Position numbers and translations under genes: made by a program | Source of the DNA: Torymus aiolomorphi | Lineage: Eukaryota > Arthropoda > Insecta > Hymenoptera > Torymidae | Reading direction: 5' to 3' | Assembly: GCA_036365515.1 (NCBI GenBank) | Contig: CM070874.1 | Span: forward strand, 116,001,735 to 116,065,734 | DNA length: 64,000 nucleotides | Part shown: one piece after another, positions 55,054 to 64,000 of the stretch | How positions within the stretch are numbered: the stretch's first letter is position 1 | Layout: the number at the start of each line of letters is the position of its first letter | The notes under the pieces: generated by a model | The model's database searches: none | The model's input: the letters and a program-made list of their open reading frames with translations, nothing else | Told to the model about the DNA's origin: nothing

Positions 55054-58000
55054 ATCTAAAATCGAGAGTAAAACTGAATTAGCTCCGAATAAAGCCAATC
55101 ATGCTTGATTTAAATGTCGCATCCCTATTTTCCTTTCTACATGAAGGAGAGCCTTCTGGTTGTCAGCCAAGTGTCATGTCCTCTAAGTCCGTTCGTCTTG
55201 AGAGACAGATCTGAAGGCTTGGCACAAGTTTCTATTTAGAACTTCCTTAACTTGAGTGTTCTGAAACGACGCCCGATTAATACGGTCGCGAAGTCGTCGC
55301 GACGGGGGATTCCCGAGTGCGCGCCCGCCGCCATCATGTCTTGCTAACTAACGGCCAGTGGTAACTAAGTTTTCCAAACTTGCGAAATTTTTCTCATTAC
55401 TCAATTAGCAATCTAATTTTTTAAGTAGCAGCTTTCAAAATAAAATTACTTTGGTGGAAATATCATCACCTCGCAAATAATAAGTTGCTTGTGCTTTTTA
55501 GAATGTATTATATTGAGACTGTTAGTTTAAGAAGAAAATATTGATTTTCTATATCGTTTGTTCTCGAATTCAATAAGTATCAATAACAATTTTATAAGGA
55601 AACAAAATTAATAAGTTTTTACAAATCATTAAATCTTTCTAAAATTAATCTAGTTTTCAGTATCAACGAAATATCTGTCAATGGAATACTAAATCAAAGA
55701 GATCACTGTTTATTCATATCGAATTACTACGACGTAAATTGAGCAGCTGGGCTATATCGGATTCTATGAATATTCCAATTTTCGCAGGAACAGAGAATCG
55801 GACTGCGGACGACGTCTAGTGGAGCGTATACATGAAAGCGAGAAATCAGTGAATACCAGCAGTGTCTACCTATAGTATACATCTGACATATGAGTACATA
55901 AAAAGCGGCAACTACGAATAGACGATATCTGACAAAGTTCGTTTCGACATATGTATTTGCGTAACCGCCCATCGCGCTGAATTCAACTTTGTCGCTGTCT
56001 TTTGATTGATTTTCCTTAGAATGGTTTACGGAATTTATATTACTTACATTGTTAAAACTGCAGGAGGTGTCACTATTTCGTGAACTGAAAAGGTTTATAT
56101 GAGCTATTATAGCTACGTCGCATGGATTATGCTCCGGAACTGATTAGCGTTTCTTTTGATTTTTAGAATTCAATTTTTCAGATAGTTATTATCTTTACTA
56201 ACTGTAATTATTATTATTGGACATTATGGTCGTGGTTATGAATATTTCTTTGAAAACTTTATATTATTAAGTAATAAGTTCATCACAGATAATTATACGT
56301 ACGCAAAATTCAATCAGGTAGTTGTAAATAGTCCCATCGTGGAGAAAAAAAAGCAAGCCATTAATTCAGTGCTCATTTTATGACAATCTATTCTCAAACA
56401 TATAACACAAGTTTTCAATATTCTCAGCTTTTATTTGAGTTTCGAGTTCAATAATTTGAAACATATTGATGATAAATGAAAAATACACGTCTGGGGTTTA
56501 TTTAATTAAAATATTCATCTCAATGAGGATTCCTCACCGACGCTGATAAAATGTACCTGAATGCTGTTTTCTGTCCCATGCTTTAAAATTACAAAACCAC
56601 AAGGGATTTAATGAAAAAGCGACTCGTCCTTTTCGGTGAATTATAAAAAAATCTCTCCAGTGAAATGTGGCAGCTCCGATAACTCGTTCGTATGCACATT
56701 AATAAATTATAAAAGCGTAAACGCTCGCTCAGTTCGACACAAACAAAAGCTTTCATTTGAATACCTCTGACGCACACGCTTTAAAAATTCTGGATAACGC
56801 CGACAACATAAAAAGATCATCATTCTTTCCCGAGCTCTCTACTTTGTCAAATGCACAGTATAACAATATATTCGCAAGCATCTTGCAGGAATGTAAAGAG
56901 ACATTCTCAGGCCTATAGAAGTAGCTGCGACGGTACGCACACCAAGAGTCTTTAATGTGGCGCGCTCTCTTTCTCTCTCTGTCCCTCCCTTACTTTTTGC
57001 CTCATACAAAAAGGCGTTTTCTTCGACGCGGCGCACAAGCAAAAACATACGCGCGCCTGTATACGTCTGCGTATATACAGTGGCAGTGTGGACTAGAGGA
57101 GGCGGAAAACCGCCTCGGGCATGTGTTCGCCGAGTCTAGGGGCTACCCACGCTGCGGAGAGAGACTAACTCTCCTCAAAAAGAATGACCTTGCGGGTGCC
57201 GCGACAGTCAAACGCGAATGGCACCAAAAAGGAACAAAGAGAGAGGGAGAAGAGCGTAGGAAGGAGACAAAAGGAGAGCGAAATAGGGGAAGCTAGGGCG
57301 TATCTTGAAACTTTTAACTTCGAAAAGCGCAAGGTGTCCATTTATGAATCCTCGAAAGGACCATCCGGACTGAAAATAATTAGCGTGGGTCGGGGACGAA
57401 AGAGAGAATAAGAAAGCTCCCAAGAAAGGTGCGCTGATTGTGTCGCCGTGTGACTGTGAGAAGGGAGTAACAAAGAAGGAAAAAAGAGAGTGGGCTCAAC
57501 TTCGGTGGCCGACGAGTATAGTGGCAAAGAGGCAAAGAGCCGGATACTACGAAAAACAACAAAGAGGTATTATAATTAATTATCAAAAGGAATCGGGGGC
57601 AGAACGCAAAGATGTATATACAAATAAGTGGGAGGCCGAGGGGCCGTTTCCTTCATTAAATTTCACTGAAAAGCCTGACGGCAGAGAGAGTAAGCCGACA
57701 TTTGTATCGATGCTTGTTATTGAAACCAATGCTTTTATTTAAAAGCTGGGGGATAACAAGAATTTTAAAAGAAAAAGAAAGAAATATTAATGGAAAATGC
57801 TTTTAATAAAGGCATGACATCCGCAACAATTGTGAACCTTTTTTTCTTTTTTCTCTCGTCAAAATTTGGGGAATTATGTCGAGCCCGACTTTTTCCCTGA
57901 ATTTCGCAAACGTGATTACACCCCGCGAGCTTCGCAGAAGCTTGCGTCACGGCTCAGTCGAAGAGCGGTACCCATGGACTTACGGTGAGGGGAGCGAGCG

Positions 58001-58185
58001 ATTCGCGACCTCAACTGCAGCCCATCCGCTGATGTTTTTTGCCGCTATGCGGCAGCGAATCCCAAAGCGCGAGAACTCGCCCCCATCCCTTGTCGAGGTA
58101 TTCTGCTCAGCTCCGAAATTTCGGAGCTGACTCGCTCTCCGCGCTCAGCCGAAGACTTGGCAGGAGTCCCCCGATTCCTCGCTCA
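55054..58185. other. No supported gene; AT-rich with CpG-rich patches
   Basis: CpG-rich patches at about 55270-55360, 56940-57300 and 57900-58185 hold only short overlapping ORFs on both strands. No splice pattern, transposase or RNA gene is recognised. Confidence 0.5.
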
Positions 58186-58315
58186 TGGCGGACTAATTCC
58201 GCCTAGTGCAAAAAGGAACGACTCTGAACACCTTTCAGAGTCAACGGGGAAAGGACGAGGAACTCTCACTAAGAGAATCTCGCACGCGTTCAAATTGTTT
58301 AACCTCGCCTGACAC
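58186..58315. repeat. Dispersed repeat, copy 2 (shared with 44210-44355)
   Basis: GCGGACTAATTCCGCCTAGTGC, then CTTTCAGAGTCAACGGGGAA and GACGAGGAAC; the 44.2-kb copy has GCGGACTATGCCCGCTCAATGC and the same following string. A GC-rich segment with AGCTCCGAAATTTCGGAGCT (a perfect palindrome near 58110-58129) precedes it. Confidence 0.65.
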
Positions 58316-59273
58316 TGTTATTTTATTTTGTTGCAAATTCCAATAACTTCTCCGCTTTTGTTTATTTCCCTTTTTTTTATTTGCTCTCCCGTTTTGAAGT
58401 TTTATTTTAACTTTAATTTTGTTTATATATATTTTATTAACCACCTTTCTTTTCCTATTCCTTTCCTCTCATGCTCTCCAACGCTGAGCTTACATCAGGC
58501 AGTGTCATAGATTCGTCGTGGGACTGTTGATCTTATGAAAAAAGCGATCGATCATATTTAGAACGAAAAAAAATCTTATTGTTTTAAATCTTATGATTAA
58601 ATATATAAATTTCAAATATTGTTCATAAAAATTATTTTACTGAGTCCACTTCTAAATTACATAGATAGCTCAAAAAAAGCAAAAGAGTATACAAATTTCT
58701 TTAATGTGACAAACACTTTCATTTCTTTTAAAATACAAGATATTTGAGAACCTTTTTCCCAGTTAGGATGATCAACCATCCCACAAAATTCCTCCAGATG
58801 ATGCCATACCTCATCAGAGGGATCAGATAATTCGAATCGTTACCAGCGAGACACTCTCTGAGGAAAGCTATGTAGCCGCCACATAGAGATTGCTCTAAAT
58901 TTCGCGACTGACAGAGAGGTAGAGAGAGAGAGAGGGGGGAGGGGAGAGAGATATGGATTGGCGTCGACGCGCGGAAAATATCATACGTTGACGCGTAGTA
59001 GTGGTGCACGTGCACGTCAGAATCGAAACTTATCAGAATAGTCGGTTGCGACGGCGTGCGAAACTATCACATTCGCGACGCGTATCGAGTGTACGGGCAT
59101 TGCGATGGCGCGTGCATCAACCAAAGCTCTTTCTCTCTCCCTCTCTCCCTCTCTCTCTCCCTCTCTCTCTCCCTCTCTCTCTCTCTCGTCTCTCCCCGTC
59201 TCGCTCTTTCGGCATGCACGAGAGAGCGCTTTGAAGCACTGTAGTATTGCACTGTGTGCCCCGTGCACGCGAG

Positions 59274-59314
<41 letters not shown>

Positions 59315-60048
59315 AACAGAGAAACAGACAACGAGGTCGATGCATAATTGCATATGATGATCATCGATACGCGGCTGTTTCGCAGTTGTGCGCCACATAG
59401 ACGTACTTCTTCGTTCATAATACTGTTTTTTGACATCAAATAGATAATGGCGTGTATCGTTTGCTCATTCTATGTCCATAACTATCAGCAATGTGTATTT
59501 ATCATCAAACAGCTAGATGGCACTTATATTTGTCATACTAAAATAAAACATGAAAATAAATTGAAATCGTTATTTTAGTTTTCCAAATAACCAAATGTAA
59601 ACGATAAACTATATTATTTAACATACACATTTTTATGACCGTTTTATTGAATTTCTTTTTTATTGTTGCATAAACCTGTTCCAACGAGGTATAAAATATT
59701 TCAAACCAACAATTAATTTCAAAAGAAACACGCACGGACACGTTTATTTATTATGACAAAGGAAACTCCTACTGATCTGGATAGTATGATCCATATTTTT
59801 AAAATGGCGCGTTAAATTTACTGCCTTTTTTCCAATCATTATAAATGTTTTTACTAGTCGTTGGATGAAAGATCCTATATATCTTGTTGGCACTTCGACG
59901 AAATAATATAATATTTTCATATTCACACTTTAGAAAATGGGTCTATTGTGGTGAGTTGCAATTAACTTACATTATCTTAAACTGCTAAACCAAATCTCTG
60001 ACTTACGATAATATAATAAGATAGAGGGTACTTTTATGTATCCGTATA

Positions 60049-60079
<31 letters not shown>

Positions 60080-63000
60080 TCAGCTTCCGGCGATATCTAA
60101 GAAAAGATGACAAACTAGGGTATTGTGCACAAAGTACAATAACGTTAGAGAAAATCTGGTTAGGTTCACTTGCACTAAAAAATGTTCATCATATTAAAGT
60201 TCACGTGACTACAGTCAAGAACAAAATATTTCTCACCACTTTTAGGTCATATGTCTAAGGATCGCTTAATCGGGTTACATTACGTGTATCAAGTTTAGTA
60301 GACCTTTGATACATTTATAACAACTGCGAACATAAGAGTAAAAAGATATCAATTCTATTTACGGAAATAAAATTTGGTAACATACTTACTACCGAACCAA
60401 TCGATTACGAAAAGGCTCGAAAATTAAATCATGTTTTATCCATATCATTAGCTATCTATTCTTCAAAACAGATTCTAAATAGCGCCTACATGAAAACAAG
60501 ACACTGGGCGAAGCGGTGTAACGTTGGGGCAGAGTTAGCCGTGAGAGTCCGTCGCTCGTCTCAAACAAAACACAGCGGACTTGGACATGTACTCTCGCAA
60601 GTAAACTTTCGGCTAAGACTTGTAAGCCAGTAGTGAATGCCCTTAAATGGCCCCAATACTAAATCTTAAAGGAGTGCCTGTAATCTATTGTGCGAATGCA
60701 AGTGTTTTCATTTATTTTTCTTTTATTTATTTTATTGTTTTACTTGCGCTGATTTACTGATATAGATAAGGCTACACTGTATCCTTGACTTTGATTCTTT
60801 CTGCCATATTATGTGTCTGGCTTGTTCTTAGGAATATTTATGTAATACTTGACTACGATATTATATTGATTGATATTTTAATTTCAATTAATTGTACAAT
60901 AATTTTAATACAATTATACGGAGAAGCAATTGTAATTTTGTGTACGAGTATTTCTTCGAAACTTTTAACTTTTAGCTTAAAAGAAATTTGAAAATTTAAT
61001 GTTGAGGCACATTCATTTATTTTTTATGTTCTAGGTACTCCAAAAAATAATTAAACCGCGGTACTTCTCATTTTTAAACATAGTTTTTGTGTACTGTATG
61101 CTTATGCACGTGCGAGTAAGCGTGAGCGAATGCATGTAAAACTGCCTTACAACATTTTTCCTATTTAATTTTTTTTAAGTAAATCTCATTTTCGTTAGAG
61201 ACACCCAAGTACCGGGAATCAGTTCACCAAAATATGTGTAGAAAACTAGTGTAGTACTTAGATTAGACCTATTTACCGTTGTTTATGTGTGCCACGAAAA
61301 AATGATGATTTTTTTAGACGAGGGGCGCATCGACATCACATTTTTTGACAGACCATAATTCAATTTCTATAAGTGGCACAATTATGATCGAGATCACATA
61401 TTGCTCCTCTTTTCAAGATGAATAATTTACGTTCCCGAAAATTATAAAAACAAAAAAGTTTTTTTTTTATAACGGACAAATAGTATTTAATTTCCATTTT
61501 TATAGAAATTCAGCAATGCGAAGATAATGCTCTATATATATTTTTGTTAATAGTAGGCACATCGTATCAGACCACATTTTCGAAAAATATAAAAAGGATA
61601 TGATAACTTAACAAATTTAGTATAGAGTTTAGAAAAAAGTTTTTTTTAACGACCTTTAAAACTTAAAAATTGGATACAGTACGCGGAGGATAAGTCTAAA
61701 TTTAGACCTTTTCCGATTTCCCGTGAGATATCCTTGTTTAAAAGTGAGTTCTATGTAGTGGAACATGTTACTAATAGTAGATTTTATAAATATTTGCTTG
61801 ACTTAGACAACTAAATATCTAACAGTTTTGTAAAAGTTAAAAGTTTTGAAGAATTGCTCATATACTTTTGCAATTTTTTACAAATAAAGCCTAAAACTAT
61901 TCTTTTCTATTACAAATATTAAGTAAAAAAAGAACTTAAGAAGTTAAGCTTTATTACAAAAATTATACGCTTGCAGGTGAAACGAAACTATTCGTGATAT
62001 GATTGGCTAACTCTAATCAGGTAATCATATGAATACTTAGATTATAAAAGTCCGCACAGTTCGCATAGTTAGATTCAAAAGCGGTGAATAATACTAAAAT
62101 ATAAACTATTTTAAATGACACATACACACATATATTTAGTGTTGCTTAGTTCTATTGTTCAAATTGCAACACATATACATATTTCTCGATAATGGCAGCC
62201 ACACAATGCGCACGTACGCGCCTCAAGCTTTGGAGCATAAAGCGAGGGATTAGATTCCAAACGCGCTCGCCCGTGCGATAGCGAGGCCGAAATCCAGCTT
62301 GAGTCGCGACATTGTTTTCAACTGTTATGAATTCCTTCTCTTGCGTATCGAGACCCCAGCAGAGGATTCGCTGATGTGGTAGCAATTCAGAGTCTCTTGA
62401 TTTATGTAACTCGAATAAACTCCACCCCTACCCCGTGACAGTCAACGACTTCCTGTTCTTATGCATGAAATAGATTAGTATCGAGTAAGTTTTAGACGTA
62501 GTATACGCTTACTGCACAGGATCGCTGTATTGATTGAAATGTCGAATACGTTAATATGATCAATTAACTTTTTTAATTAATTATTATCAATGCCCCTGTA
62601 TATTTGAAAAAGACATAATTAAAAAAATCAGTAAACTTACAAATTTTTGTTTTTCAACAGATACCTCGAGTTTTAACAAATCCACGTTCTGACAATACTC
62701 GATTGAGTATTGAAACACAATTTAATCAATTTCTCTTATAATGATTACGTAAAAAGTAAATCCTTTTTAACTCATAAATAATATGTTTATTGAATAAACT
62801 TACTAGACTCCATTTTCCATCATGAAGATTATAAACAAAAAATCTGTCTAGATACGTCTACTTTTAACAGCAGTAAATTTCGTAAGAAGTTCGCACGTCG
62901 CCAATCGGAGCTTACGTGGCACTTGCTCTCTTTCACGTTCGCGCATCACTCCTTATCTCTCAATCAGCTTAGCCCTTTTTTCGCGATTAGGTAAACAGAG

Positions 63001-64000
63001 AGGAAAAAAAGGAGAAGAGGAAAGCCCCTCAAGAGCCCGAGGAGAAAGCAGGAAGCAGGGCGAACCTCTTGAATCCGCCGGTCTGTATGTACCCCCACGC
63101 TCACACATACGTACAGCTCCGCTCCCTTTTCACACAAGCCACGCGCGCCTGAGAGAGAGAGAGCTGAGAAGCTTTGATTGTGACGGCGATAATAGTTAAA
63201 GTTCGCTCAGGTAACAAGCGCAAACTCTTCCTCCACTTAACCACCCGCTAGAGCGAGGAAAAAGGGGGTGGAAAGGACGGGTAGCAAAGATGGTAGAAGT
63301 GCGCGGTAGAAGATAGCGGAGAAACGGGGGAGAAAAAGGCTTGAGCAAAGCGTAAAACGGGCTGCGAACGAGGAGGGCCAGACCAAAGATTTGGTAAGAA
63401 AGCTATTGAGTTGGAGAGTGTGAGAAGTTAGCCGGTCGCCGTAGATATACGCGCGGAAGGAAAAGTTAGATCATGGTGTGGGAAACACCAACGGCTCGAT
63501 GGATTTGTAACTGCCTTGCGGCTACACCCGATCAATCCTTTCTTTTCGTCATAGTGCCGCTTTTCACCCCTTCCAACGTCAAGCCGTTTAATAGCGGACC
63601 TAAAACGCTGCTTTTGATATGCCGCACGGCCGTCAGTGCGGCTGGCGAGGGTGTGAGATCAATGCCGAAGAAAAGGGAGAGCGCGCGCGTCGTCGTCGCT
63701 GTTTTCCACCTGGAATTAAGATCGTCGTTTTCGTTCACGAGACTTGCAAAACTCATTTGGCGCATGAACTACTACCGGCGGCGTCGTCGCTGCTGCTTCT
63801 GGCCTCTTATATTCCCATCCTCTCTCCCTCTGTGTGTGTATAGGTATAAGCTCTTATGGAAGCGCGATACTCTCATGAGCTGACATTGTCGAAGTCTCGA
63901 GAAGTCGCTGTTTGTTATGGAAACTCTAACGGATATAAGACGGGATAGGGGACGGCGAGGCTGCCACTTTCGGCGAAATTGGTGAGGTTATACATTAGCG
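58316..64000. other. No supported gene; microsatellites and CpG-rich right end
   Basis: Contains (CT)n at about 59130-59186, (GA)n at 59275-59307 (complementary, 90 bp apart) and (CT)n at 60050-60076. 62152-62385 (minus) is a 77-codon frame with a non-low-complexity sequence but no recognised family. 62880-64000 is CpG-rich and could be the 5' region of a gene beyond the window; a donor-like TTTG|GTAAGA lies near 63394, but no coding frame is convincing (63473-63883, 136 codons, basic, no domain). Confidence 0.45.
59130..59307. repeat. (CT)n and (GA)n pair
   Basis: An imperfect CT tract (59130-59186, with CCCTC interruptions) and a perfect GA tract (59275-59307) are separated by a GC-rich spacer and can pair with each other. 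Confidence 0.85.

Noticed and set aside
63473..63883. 136-codon + strand ORF at the right end
   Set aside because: No domain, overlapped by open frames in other phases, in a CpG-rich segment; could be untranslated leader.

Overview
The window looks like animal nuclear DNA, most probably from an insect; a hymenopteran is plausible but not proven. It is AT-rich and intron-rich, with islands of CpG-rich sequence and very long (CT)n, (GA)n and (TA)n microsatellites. The only clear host gene is the 3' part of a discoidin domain receptor tyrosine kinase (Ddr), on the + strand from about 6372 to the stop at 23767-23769. Six exons with consensus GT/AG borders and matching phases join into an uninterrupted kinase domain of 360 codons. 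The ectodomain and transmembrane exons are not visible, so they should lie left of the window.

Layout. 1-540: a 203-bp tandem repeat with hairpins. 714-3228 (minus strand): a decayed Ty3/gypsy-type retroelement (integrase, a retropepsin-like ORF lying downstream of the integrase, and a coiled-coil ORF). It is cut at 3226 by a large fold-back element (3226-4925), whose left arm carries a 437-bp insert flanked by TTAA. 5180-6080: degenerate tandem repeats and a 150-bp hairpin. 6372-23769: Ddr exons, with hairpin MITEs and a Penelope-like 3' relic in the introns. 23770-40000: the Ddr 3' flank, microsatellites and CpG-rich patches, with no supported gene. 40100-41410: a P-element/THAP9-type transposase pseudogene split by a 712-bp MITE. 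43257-43969: a second copy of the same MITE, next to a Penelope-type ribozyme-like motif. 51.5-55.1 kb: hairpin MITEs and a young palindromic Penelope-like insertion, two 5'-truncated copies head to head with a 13-bp target-site duplication. 55-64 kb: repeats and CpG-rich patches with no supported gene.

The most interesting signal is a set of Penelope-linked hammerhead-ribozyme-like cores at about 8.95, 43.2, 52.2 and 54.9 kb. Across three different sequence versions the 3-bp stem I changes on both sides so that pairing is kept (AAC/GTT, GCC/GGC, TTC/GAA), and all share one extra G before stem II. Two others are the near-perfect 1198-bp Penelope palindrome with its target-site duplication, and a Ddr kinase whose DFG motif reads DLG. 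All assignments come from reading the sequence; no database search was run.
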